Below, one piece after another: positions 45,684 to 53,242 of a stretch of 64,000 bases of DNA. The stretch comes from JANWKA01 sp035533815 (GTDB lineage Bacteria; Bacteroidota; Bacteroidia; Chitinophagales; Chitinophagaceae). The first letter of the stretch is position 1. Each line of letters begins with the position of its first letter. The notes under the pieces are model-generated. The model did no database searches and was not told where the DNA came from. It saw only the letters and a program-made list of their open reading frames with translations. The stretch spans positions 31,044 through 95,043 of the forward strand of contig DATLTB010000045.1 in NCBI GenBank assembly GCA_035533815.1. Reading direction: 5' to 3'. A program made the translations under genes and the position numbers.

Positions 45684-46163
45684 ATGCAAATATCCTTACC
45701 CTTCTATCCGGAGGATGTAAAAATGATCTCAACCACCTTAGGTGTCCTTGAAAAAGAAAGTGAGGTGTATTATTTTTTAGGAGGTCAGCCTTGTTTTCAG
45801 CATAAGAAAAATGATATAAAAGCATTTTATTATTTTATCTGTACCCAGATTGAATTAAAAGTGATTAAATCCATTCAGGTAGTTGAGGGGTTGGGAATAA
45901 ACAAGAGTTACCTGTCCCAGCAATTGAAAACATTCCGGGAAAAGGGCAGGGAAGCTTTTTTTCAAACCCAAATCAAAGTAACCAAATGCCAGAAGTTTGA
46001 TCCGGAGATGATAGAGAAGGTTCAAAAAAAACTGGATGGGGGACAAAGTAATCATTCCATTGCCCTACAAGAGTCGCTAACAGAAGGAGCCATCCGTTAC
46101 CATATAAAGCATGGGCGGTTAAAAAAAAATACCTACCTCAGCAACCGGAGTCATCCGCTGTAA
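45684..46163 (+). CDS. IS frame A, N-terminal DNA-binding part of transposase
   Basis: A 159-residue frame, 132 bases inside the left end. It has two probable helix-turn-helix segments: VVEGLGINKSYLSQQLKTFREKGREAFF (about residues 67-95) and HSIALQESLTEGAIRYHIKHGRLKK (about residues 124-148), as expected for the end-binding region of a transposase. After GRLKK it reaches a nine-A run (46121-46129) and then stops at 46163, while the -1 frame is open through the run and continues into frame B. It is therefore likely the N-terminal part of a frameshift fusion and may also act alone as a regulator. Confidence 0.7.
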   Translation: MQISLPFYPEDVKMISTTLGVLEKESEVYYFLGGQPCFQHKKNDIKAFYYFICTQIELKVIKSIQVVEGLGINKSYLSQQLKTFREKGREAFFQTQIKVTKCQKFDPEMIEKVQKKLDGGQSNHSIALQESLTEGAIRYHIKHGRLKKNTYLSNRSHPL

Positions 46164-46231
46164 TTAAACAAGAAAAAGTAATCCCACTGGTCAGTGGCAA
46201 TCTTTTTGAAGATGGCGACAACAGTGAAGCT

Positions 46232-48241
46232 GTGGCGTCTTGCTTGGAAGAACCAGCCGTATCCGATCCTCCACAAGTATCTTCCGCTGATCTGGATTTA
46301 ATGACGGAGTGTACAGATACTCCTGCTACTCCCATATCTGACATGGAACCAGGGATGGAACAGCTATGCATCCTTTTGTCAGAAGATATTCCCTGCATTA
46401 ATGAGGAGTCAAAACTACCGGAAACATGTAGCGTTCCCGATGAAGGGATGCCCATTGCAGTACAGGCTACCAGCAGGACCGACAGGAGCCAGGCCGACCT
46501 GCAGGCCGCTGAAGGTATCGGCATGGGAGCCACCCGGAGCACAGAGCGGTTATTGGCATCGGTGGGATTGATCCAGGGAACACCCAGTATATTCGGAGCA
46601 GACAAGGCGGTCGAAAACGGGGGGATACTGCTTAGCCTTCCAGCCCTGATCAATCAGGGCCTTTCCCAGGTGTTGGATAAACTGAAAGGCAGTGGTAAGA
46701 AGGGATATTATTACAGTGTCACCCACTTATTTGTGCTGATCTGTTTTATGGGGATGCTGAGGATAAAAAACCCCGAACAGCTGAAGACCTATGCCCCTGG
46801 AGAATTGGGCAAGCTATTGGGACTAGACCGGATACCCACAGCCAAGAAACTACGGCAAAAACTGAAAGAGCTGGCCCGGCTGCCCCAGATACAACAGATT
46901 AAGGAAGGCCTCAGCCGCCTATGGATAAAAAGGGAGAAGGTGCTGTTTTATTATTTTGATGGTCACAAACGGATCTACTACGGGCATAAAGCTAAACTAA
47001 CTAAAAAGCACCTGGCCCAGTACCGGCTGACCATGGCGGCCACCCAGGACTTCTGGGTCAATGACCGTGAGGGTAAGCCCATCACGGTCATTGAAGGGGA
47101 ATTAAATGAAACCCTCATTGGAGCTATCCGGTCTCAAATCCCATTCTTGCTGGATGCCACCAAAGATTTCTATGCAGCCCACCCGGAACGGGTAACCGAA
47201 GATCCCCGTTCCCCCCGCCTGGTATTCCTCTTTGACCGGGAAGCTTACTCCCCCGTCCTATTCAGGGAACTGTGGGTCCGCCACCACATTGCCGTAGTAT
47301 GCTACCGTAAATATGATAGTGAAAAGCTACCCGAAGACCTCTTTAAAGAGGGGGTTCATATAGATAAACTAGGCAGAAAGACCAAGGTCAGTTATTACGA
47401 ACGCCAGGTCGTCATGCCAGGAGAGTTTGTGATGCGGGAAATCAGGATCCTGACGGCCAGTGGTCATCAGACTTCCATCCTGTCCTCTCATTATACAGCC
47501 GATGGGTTGCAGCTGGCTTTTGATTTATTCAGCCGCTGGAATATGGAGAACTTCTTCGCATACATGATACCCAATTATGGATTGGATACCTTGTTGGCCT
47601 ATGGTATCTGTGAGGTCAATCCTAAATTTAAAATACCAAACCCCCAGTATATGGTCTGCGACCGTAAGTTACGGGAGCAGCGGGCCCTGCTCAGACGGGT
47701 GAAGGCCGATATCATAGCCTTTAATCTCAGCTATGAGAAAAATGTACCCGAGCATACCGATGAGGATAAAATGAGAAATACCTATTATGTCAATCACTTA
47801 ACTTCCTTGCATCAATATGGGGAACAACTTCAAATAAATATTGAATTGCTCAAAAAGGAACGAAAACAATATCCATCCAAAATGGCAGTAGGGGATATGC
47901 CCGAGAAAGACCGCTATTCCAGGCTGGTGCCTCAGGTGAAAATAGTCCATTCCATGCTGATGATGATCGCTTACCGGGCAGAGACCGCCTTATTTAACCT
48001 CATCAATGACTTTTATGTCTCAGCTCAGCAAGATGGCAGGATGCTGCTCAGGCAGCTCTTCAAAGTACCCGCTGATATTATCTTCGATGACCAAAAACAA
48101 ACGATCACCGTCACGGTGCATCCCATGAGCGCGCGTAGGTTTAATGAAGTGGCCAGGAAGCTTTGTGAACAGTTAACTGCCACCGAAACTATTTATCCTG
48201 GTACTCATTACCGGATGATATACCAAACTTTAAATTACTGA
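46232..48241 (+). CDS. IS frame B, DDE transposase catalytic part
   Basis: A 669-residue frame counted from GTG 46232, but open back through the A-run at 46121. Its first 130 residues are an acidic, low-complexity spacer. The catalytic core shows three acidic sites: YYFDGHKRIYYGHK (about residue 246), VFLFDREAYSP (about 334) and SRWNMENFFAYM (about 437), the D, D and E of a RNase-H-fold transposase with the Trp-preceded Glu helix. Residues about 495-640 form a helical C-terminal tail. A good ATG is missing at its 5' end, which supports production by -1 frameshifting from frame A. Confidence 0.78.
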   Translation: MASCLEEPAVSDPPQVSSADLDLMTECTDTPATPISDMEPGMEQLCILLSEDIPCINEESKLPETCSVPDEGMPIAVQATSRTDRSQADLQAAEGIGMGATRSTERLLASVGLIQGTPSIFGADKAVENGGILLSLPALINQGLSQVLDKLKGSGKKGYYYSVTHLFVLICFMGMLRIKNPEQLKTYAPGELGKLLGLDRIPTAKKLRQKLKELARLPQIQQIKEGLSRLWIKREKVLFYYFDGHKRIYYGHKAKLTKKHLAQYRLTMAATQDFWVNDREGKPITVIEGELNETLIGAIRSQIPFLLDATKDFYAAHPERVTEDPRSPRLVFLFDREAYSPVLFRELWVRHHIAVVCYRKYDSEKLPEDLFKEGVHIDKLGRKTKVSYYERQVVMPGEFVMREIRILTASGHQTSILSSHYTADGLQLAFDLFSRWNMENFFAYMIPNYGLDTLLAYGICEVNPKFKIPNPQYMVCDRKLREQRALLRRVKADIIAFNLSYEKNVPEHTDEDKMRNTYYVNHLTSLHQYGEQLQINIELLKKERKQYPSKMAVGDMPEKDRYSRLVPQVKIVHSMLMMIAYRAETALFNLINDFYVSAQQDGRMLLRQLFKVPADIIFDDQKQTITVTVHPMSARRFNEVARKLCEQLTATETIYPGTHYRMIYQTLNY

Positions 48242-48309
48242 AAATGATAATTTGAAAACCGGACAAAACCTCCAAAACAGTTTATGCTAACTTTACGAGT
48301 CAATTAGGT

Positions 48310-48331
48310 CCGAGGTCACGATTCCTGATAT
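48310..48331 (-). repeat. Right end of the insertion sequence with target duplication
   Basis: The 19-bp terminal repeat occupies 48310-48328 and the second TAT copy 48329-48331, matching the left end exactly. Confidence 0.85.
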
Positions 48332-48959
48332 TGGTAAGGCATTCCTCCCAGTGTCAGAAATAGGTTCAAATTTTCCTTGCTGTCAACTATCCGGTTAAAT
48401 TCAAGGAATTCCAAATAGCTTAACCCATGAATGGGAAACTCCATGTATCGCCCAGCTAACAGGGTGGCTAGTTCAACCGAGAGCATGGTAGCATTGCTGC
48501 CGGTGCAATAGATATCGCATTCCTGCTGATTTATCAGGCTTCTCAGGCAGCGTTGAAAGGATTCTATCTCCTGAACTTCATCGATAAATAAGAAGTTGTC
48601 CTTCTCTTTGGCTATATTGGCTTTGACATAGTTGTGTAAGTCTGCACTATTCCTAATCCCTGAAAATTCTTCCAGTTCTTTGTCAATGTAAATAATATGA
48701 GCTTCAGGGTGGTCCTTCTTTATCTCTTCGATAAGTTGTTTAAGCATGTAACTTTTCCCAATTCTTCGCTGTCCTGTAATGATTTTTATCAGATCGTTGC
48801 CTATAAAAGGCCTGATTTTATCCAGGTATTGTTTACGAAAAATGAGGTTTTCTTTCATATGATATAATTGATAAAAAATATAAAAATACAATATATTTAA
48901 ATATAATTGATAAATATGATAATTATTCAATTTTGTATATCATATCGTAATCTATTTAA

Positions 48960-49470
48960 AAACAATACTTTGTATTTGCTTCCAAAATATTTTTCTGCCG
49001 TTTTTTTTGAAATAACCACTGAATTGATATTTTTCAGCGCTGTGGCGGGATTACCCTGAAGCATGTGGAAGGTGAAAACCGAAAAGAAATTATCATCCAC
49101 ATAAAGGGCGTCCTGATCAAAAACGCCGGAGCTCACCTTTACAGGAAATTGCGCATCCTTAATGCGTACGAAATCATCAATTTCGGGTATTTGTTTTTTT
49201 TAAACTCGGCCCGGGCATCATGCCCGTACTGGAATATTTATTTATGCTACCATCGGGGCTCGCCAAATCGACGACAACCCGGTAGATCTGTTTTTTTTCT
49301 TATGAAACCGGTCAAAACTCAAATCATCCTAAACATAAAGGATGATGAGCATGGTGCAGGCGAGCCTAAGACTTAGTCCGGTGATATTGATCGTGGAATA
49401 TATTTTATTACGAACCAGGTTCCGGATGGCGATTTTTAAATAATTTCTCAGGATAGGGCGGATTTTCAAA
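48960..49470 (-). pseudogene. Decayed N-terminus of a MacB/FtsX-type ABC permease
   Basis: Reading leftward from about 49470: RNYLKIAIRNLVRNKIYSTINITGLSL is the cytoplasmic start and first helix typical of Bacteroidetes FtsX-like permeases, then a TAG where a residue belongs, DDLSFDRFHKKK, IYRVVVDL, YSSTGMMPGP, a frameshift, KKQIPEIDDFVRIKDAQFP, and FDQDALYVDDNFFSVFTFHMLQGNP...NSVVISKKTAEKYFGSK. About 150 residues of an 800-residue protein remain, with at least one stop and one shift. The right flank is intact ATPase territory and the left flank runs into the start region of the interrupted ATPase gene, so only a fragment was ever kept here. Confidence 0.72.
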
Positions 49471-49759
49471 AATAAAATATCCTATGGAATCCAATATGAC
49501 TACTCAGACAAGGTCAGTGACATGATCTCAGGTCATACGGCAATTCTATGCCAAACTAATCCTTATTGAATCATAGTTTCTTATAATTAAAATTTCATGA
49601 ATACTTGTCCGATAACGAACATCGAGTGTACGGATATGGTACAATCCGTGTCTTGACCGGGCCGCTGACTCGTCTGGAAAAAGCTATACTGGTAAATGAA
49701 TAAATCCTGAGAAAACTATCCTCTATACCAGACCGCATTGGAGTGTGGCCCACTTCCAA

Positions 49760-51061
49760 TCATTCACTTGCCATCCACTTCCAGGAAGCCTTTACCACCA
49801 CATGCAGCCCTTCCAGCTCCAATTCCTCATCCTCGTCTCCAGTAATAATCCAGCCCTCCTTAACCTGGCAATATTCGCAAGCTTTTACCAATCCCCTTAA
49901 TTCCCGATGCCGGGTAAGAGGATCTGCAAGCGACCAGCAAACTTGTATAGGTAAAGGCGTCCCTCCTTCGGCATACACTACAAAATCACATGCCGATGAA
50001 GTATCCATAGCGTAATAAATATTTTGAGTATAAATATTCCCATACCTGCGATACAATTCCCTGAAAACTGCATTCTCCAATAATAAACCCTTATTACCCC
50101 CATAATGGGTTGTAGTGGCGGTGAGCAGCCCATTATCCAGCCAATAAATCTTTTTATCCGACTTTTCCCGTTTACTATCTGAGAAATCAAAGCGGCTAAC
50201 CCTTTTGAATAGGTAAGCATTCTCCGCCATATCCATTGCCTCATATACACTATTTATACCAACACTATATTGATGTGCCTTTAAATGATTATGCATACGG
50301 CGGATACTGACAGTATTTCCGATGCTTGCAGCCGCCTGCCGGTAAAGATTGCGCAAATAGGAATAGTTGGATAATTGGTTGTATTCCACTATATCCCTTA
50401 GTAACATGGAATTATAATATTCTTGGAGGTAGGCCGTATGGATCGTCTCTGAGAGCAAATCAACGGTCTCCGGATAGCCACCCCGGAACAGATACTTCTG
50501 GAAAGCCGCCACAGTTTTGCTCCTCCCGGTTCCGTGAAATGCAGGGTTAAATCCAATAAAATCACAATATTCACCGAAAGCCAGGGGCAACAACTCCACC
50601 GCTATACTACGCCCCCGCATCACGGACTTTATCTCCGTATGTAATACAGAACTATTGCTTCCTGTGAAGAATATCTTTTTGGATAGGGTTTCATTGATCC
50701 GGTTCAGGAAACGTTCCCAGCCCGGTGCCGCTTGTACCTCGTCAAAGAAAAACCAGGCCTGTTCCAAGCTCCGGTCTGGAAAAAGTTCGCGCCATGCCTG
50801 AAGTATCAGGTCCAGTTCCTGTGGTTCAAATTGTATCCGTTCATCCTCAAAATTAAAATATAGGATATCTGATTCCTGATTTCTCCGCTTAAGTTCCTTC
50901 ATTGTAAGAAGCATGGCCGATGTCTTGCCTACCCGCCTGGGGCCGATAATTGACTGTATCTTGTCCATTTCCAGAGATATACCTGTGTTCCTTGGCTTTA
51001 ACCCCTCCCCTGGCTTTCTTTCCTGGTTACTTACGATTATGTCTTTAATTATATCTTTCAT
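49760..51061 (-). CDS. AAA-14/DUF4143-family ATPase
   Basis: A 433-residue cytoplasmic protein, intact. It has an AAA-14 ATPase domain with Walker A IIGPRRVGKTSAMLL (about residues 38-52) and Walker B WFFFDEVQAAPGW, a FTGSNSSVLHTEI sensor region, and a C-terminal DUF4143 domain with LLLENAVFRELYRRYG and the nuclease-like DFVVY. It is related in architecture to the interrupted ATPase gene 1 kb away but not a close copy. Function of this family is unsettled; many copies lie on islands. ATG 51061 is chosen over an upstream start because it begins just before the expected first helix. Confidence 0.85.
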   Translation of the reverse strand: MKDIIKDIIVSNQERKPGEGLKPRNTGISLEMDKIQSIIGPRRVGKTSAMLLTMKELKRRNQESDILYFNFEDERIQFEPQELDLILQAWRELFPDRSLEQAWFFFDEVQAAPGWERFLNRINETLSKKIFFTGSNSSVLHTEIKSVMRGRSIAVELLPLAFGEYCDFIGFNPAFHGTGRSKTVAAFQKYLFRGGYPETVDLLSETIHTAYLQEYYNSMLLRDIVEYNQLSNYSYLRNLYRQAAASIGNTVSIRRMHNHLKAHQYSVGINSVYEAMDMAENAYLFKRVSRFDFSDSKREKSDKKIYWLDNGLLTATTTHYGGNKGLLLENAVFRELYRRYGNIYTQNIYYAMDTSSACDFVVYAEGGTPLPIQVCWSLADPLTRHRELRGLVKACEYCQVKEGWIITGDEDEELELEGLHVVVKASWKWMASE

Positions 51062-51229
51062 GGAAAGACAAAAATACAAAAATTGTCGTTATAATAACGA
51101 TGGTATAAGAAAATAAATTTATTAATAAAATATTAAATATAAATAGCTTATGTATTTACAGCTTCCATTTCCTTTATCGAGATACATTCAAAAGCTACGC
51201 ATGGCTAATAACACACAAGTTGGATCCCC

Positions 51230-51535
51230 AGGTATTCGTTCTTCAATTGCTCTGCCTCAACCGTTTTTCCTAATGAGATCAACCGTCTTTTGCGCATCCA
51301 AACATAAGGATTCCTCCAATCTGGACGTTGATCGCTTTGGCTTCTTCGGTAATTCCGCTGACCCTCTGACCCTCCAGGTCTCGGAATCCTATTGGGCAGG
51401 AGTTACCTCCCGGTATTTGATGATTTCCGGGCGCTCGCTATTGACTTTGGTCCGGAAGGAGAGTGGGATTTTGTCGTTTCGGATTCGTGCTTTGAGCAAC
51501 CAGATTAAGAGAGAAAACCTTTGATTCGTAACTAT
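51230..51535 (-). pseudogene. Remnant of a tyrosine-integrase 5' end (older copy)
   Basis: On the reverse strand this stretch aligns with the 5' part of the integrase at 56878-57185: for example caggtattcgttcttcaa with ctctgcc and accgtttt next to it occur in both, and the block continues through the start region (gattcgta...catacattttcatttttaaaga, 51523-51555 against 57169-57202). The copy is heavily substituted and the reading frame is broken. It lies just inside the left tRNA-end repeat, as the integrase remnant on the right lies just inside the real tRNA. Confidence 0.65.
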
Positions 51536-51818
51536 ACATTTTCATTTTTAAAGATGATAGAATGATTCATTAAAAGACTCTTTTACCAGGTGGGCAACGC
51601 GGCTGAAATGTTGCGTGGTAAAAGGTTTCAGTATCCCCCGGGGAGGTATTTAGAAAAACTGCCCTTCGGGTTTGAAGTGGAAATGTGGAAAATTGGCTAC
51701 CCGGAAATCTGTTATGTTTCCCAAATTCGCACATCGATTATAATAGTAATAGTTACCTTTAAAAACCCACCTTAGAGAACCTGATTTACTTTCTTTCAAA
51801 ACTTTGAGGAGTACCTTA

Positions 51819-51878
51819 AGTATTGCACGTGAAACGTACTTGAAGATGTTTGATCTCTTGACCAGCGGACCGGACGGG
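51819..51878 (-). repeat. Left attachment-site copy with truncated tRNA-Asp 3' end
   Basis: 60 bases matching 57388-57447 with four mismatches; the last 40 (51839-51878) are identical. The final 13 bases are the 3' end of tRNA-Asp, after which the match stops. This is what an att site left by integration at the tRNA 3' end looks like. Confidence 0.75.
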
Positions 51879-52109
51879 TCGCCTTATGCGCTTCAAAAAC
51901 AATAGGTTGTGGGTAATGCAATTGGGTGTTAACCGAATTGCTACCTGGGGGTAAAGAGCTAAGATAAAGATAAATAATCCTTTGGATTTTAACCATTTCC
52001 AAAGCAATAAATATCGCCGTATTGGCCCTTGCATTTTCGGAAAAACTGTTTGGGAATCCCATCGGTAAACGAGACAGCGGTGTAAATGTTTGGGTCACAG
52101 TCTGAATCA

Positions 52110-52367
52110 TTAATAACCTAAATTATGGTCTTGTGCCTGTTTAGCCAAGAAATCTAATTTTTCACTTCTATTTTCCTTCAGCCTTTTCTCATATGCAACA
52201 ATATTTTTCACTTCTATTCTCCGATGCGGACCAATTTTTATAAATGGGATTTCGCCTTCTTCCAGGAGCTTTACCAAATGTGGCCTCGAAACATTCAGCA
52301 TATCCGCCGCTTGCTGAATGCTTACCTCTGTTTCTTCAATTATACTTTTTTCAGGATGCGTGTTCAT
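52110..52367 (-). CDS. HTH (excisionase/MerR-like) DNA-binding protein
   Basis: An 85-residue protein with the helix-turn-helix VSIQQAADMLNVSRPHLVKLLEEGEIPFIKIGPHRRI (about residues 15-50), the excisionase-type winged motif, followed by a charged helix. Proteins of this form act as antitoxin/repressors with PIN-domain or other toxins, or as directionality factors. Its start overlaps the end of the DUF6088 gene by 17 bases, so both are in one unit. No intact toxin follows; the next 230 bases contain no recognisable gene. Confidence 0.8.
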   Translation of the reverse strand: MNTHPEKSIIEETEVSIQQAADMLNVSRPHLVKLLEEGEIPFIKIGPHRRIEVKNIVAYEKRLKENRSEKLDFLAKQAQDHNLGY

Positions 52368-52766
52368 AATAGATAGAAGCTCCTTTGTAGCCTATTTTAC
52401 GACTGATTCTATTTTTTACACCAATCAATCTGCCGGTTGGTATCTGTGTAGTCCTCCCTGCCCGGTAGTCTAACTCAGCCTTCGTTGGATTTACTTCTAC
52501 TCCCAGGCGTTTAAGCGCCTCTTTGGCAAGCATAGGTAGGGTTTTTGGGCCGGAAGGGCTTCACCTGTCAATGGTGACACCCTAGCTTTCGCGTAAAGCC
52601 CGTAACCGATTTTAAGAATCTTTCCTTTTTGTGCCAACTGCCGCAACGCTCTACCTACCTGATCGTATCCACCTAAATCAATGAAGTCTCCACGCAAGGA
52701 TACATTGGATTTCATTCGGGAAATCCGAGTGATGATCCTGCTTTCAATTGTTTTGTTATTTTTCAT
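52351..52766 (-). pseudogene. DUF6088-family (AbiEi-like) gene with a frameshift
   Basis: The first part (52766 leftward) reads KTIESRIITRISRMKSNVSLRGDFIDLGGYDQVGRALRQLAQKGKILKIGYGLYAKARVSPLTGEALPA, a winged-helix antitoxin of the DUF6088/AbiEi type. Near 52535-52550 the frame breaks and continues one frame over as MLAKEALKRLGVEVNPTKAELDYRAGRTTQIPTGR...RISRKIGYKG, the normal second half. A single lost base within the KTLP-like region explains it. The gene is otherwise complete, so the lesion may be recent (or an assembly error). The family usually neutralises nucleotidyltransferase toxins; none is seen nearby. Confidence 0.75.
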
Positions 52767-53094
52767 TGATTAGTAATGAATTGTCGATACAAAAATACGA
52801 CATTTTCTGAGAGCTTATCTACGCCTGGCGCCGGATGGTTAGTTCATAGCAAGCTTGGAAAAGGAAGATCACTCTTATTTCATATCGGTTAGGGGACTTC
52901 TGAGGTCTCTATATGTCTATAAGATATTATTTATGTTTATATCTGGATTATCAGGTTTGAGCTGGCATTTCGGATATGAAATGGCAGTTTGCAAATGAAT
53001 AGTCCGGAAAGAATAATTATAGTATTAGGATATCCTCTAGCACCAAGTCGCTTCATCCTCCTTCTTAATCAATCGTTTAGAAAGGCACAATTTA
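52767..53094. other. Intergenic region between divergent genes
   Basis: About 330 bases with no ORF. At the left edge gtcgatacaaaaatacgac (52783-52801) is a partial palindrome containing, on the reverse strand, a TATTTTTG -7-like box for the DUF6088 unit. Nothing else recognised. Confidence 0.4.
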
Positions 53095-53126
53095 TTGAGG
53101 TAATTCCTTCATTTTCAGTATATTTG
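53095..53126 (+). promoter_or_regulatory. Bacteroidetes-type promoter of the Fic gene
   Basis: TTG at 53095-53097 and TATATTTG at 53119-53126 are separated by 21 bases, fitting the TTTG/TAnnTTTG consensus of the Bacteroidetes housekeeping sigma factor. The transcript would begin near 53133 and include the repeat array that follows. Confidence 0.5.
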
Positions 53127-53228
53127 CACGGAAACCTAATGTTAGTCCGCGTGGAATCCTATAAATAGTCCGCGTGGAATCCTATAAATAGTCCGCGCGG
53201 AAACCTTGAAATAGTCCGTCATGGCTTG
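53121..53228 (+). repeat. Array of 23-bp direct repeats upstream of Fic
   Basis: The unit tagtccgcgtggaatcctat recurs with exact 23-base spacing: AGTCCG begins at 53144, 53167, 53190 and 53213, and a degenerate copy aligned to 53121 shares the cggaaacc part of the 53190 unit. The array runs from the -7 box to the edge of the Fic start. It is too regular and spacer-free to be a CRISPR. Confidence 0.85.
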
Positions 53229-53242
53229 CAAAAATCTTTAAT

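Larger units (their letters stand above)
45552..48328 (+). mobile_element. 2,777-bp insertion sequence with 19-bp terminal inverted repeats
   Basis: Both ends are defined by the perfect 19-bp inverted repeat and by flanking TAT duplications (45549-45551 and 48329-48331). Its empty site is an intact ATPase reading frame, which proves the borders. It carries two consecutive frames on the plus strand that together make a DDE transposase. The family is not one I can name; the large size, the long Ser/Thr/Glu-rich spacer and the FDREAYSP and RWNMENFF motifs point to an IS4-like or unclassified DDE group. Confidence 0.85.
44867..48858 (-). pseudogene. AAA-14/DUF4143 ATPase gene interrupted by an insertion sequence
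   Basis: The gene reads leftward in two halves: 48858-48329 encodes the N-terminal ATPase domain (KENLIFRKQYLDKI..., Walker A GQRRIGKSYMLKQL, Walker B LFIDEVQEI, GSNATMLS) ending at GGMPYQ, and 45551-44867 encodes the C-terminal DUF4143 part (YHLGLDPEIVFEYLKSLYSTILLKDVISRENIRNVSLLENL ... DKEIDFMAEKNG, a nuclease-like fold). Removing the 2,777-bp insertion and one copy of the 3-bp duplication joins them in frame as GGMPYQYHLGLDPEI, giving a normal protein of about 400 residues. The family is widespread and often on mobile DNA, with no settled function. The interruption is recent, since both halves are otherwise open. Confidence 0.88.

Noticed and set aside
51150..51524. 124-codon forward ORF
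   Set aside because: It is the antisense reading of a worn integrase 5' end, shown by alignment to 56878-57185.
51796..52110. Reverse ORF directly after the HTH gene, in the position of a toxin
   Set aside because: It contains no PIN or other toxin motif and runs across the attachment-site repeat and the truncated tRNA end, so it is not a gene.
53121..53228. Possible CRISPR array
   Set aside because: The 23-bp units abut without spacers and no cas gene is present, so they are direct repeats.
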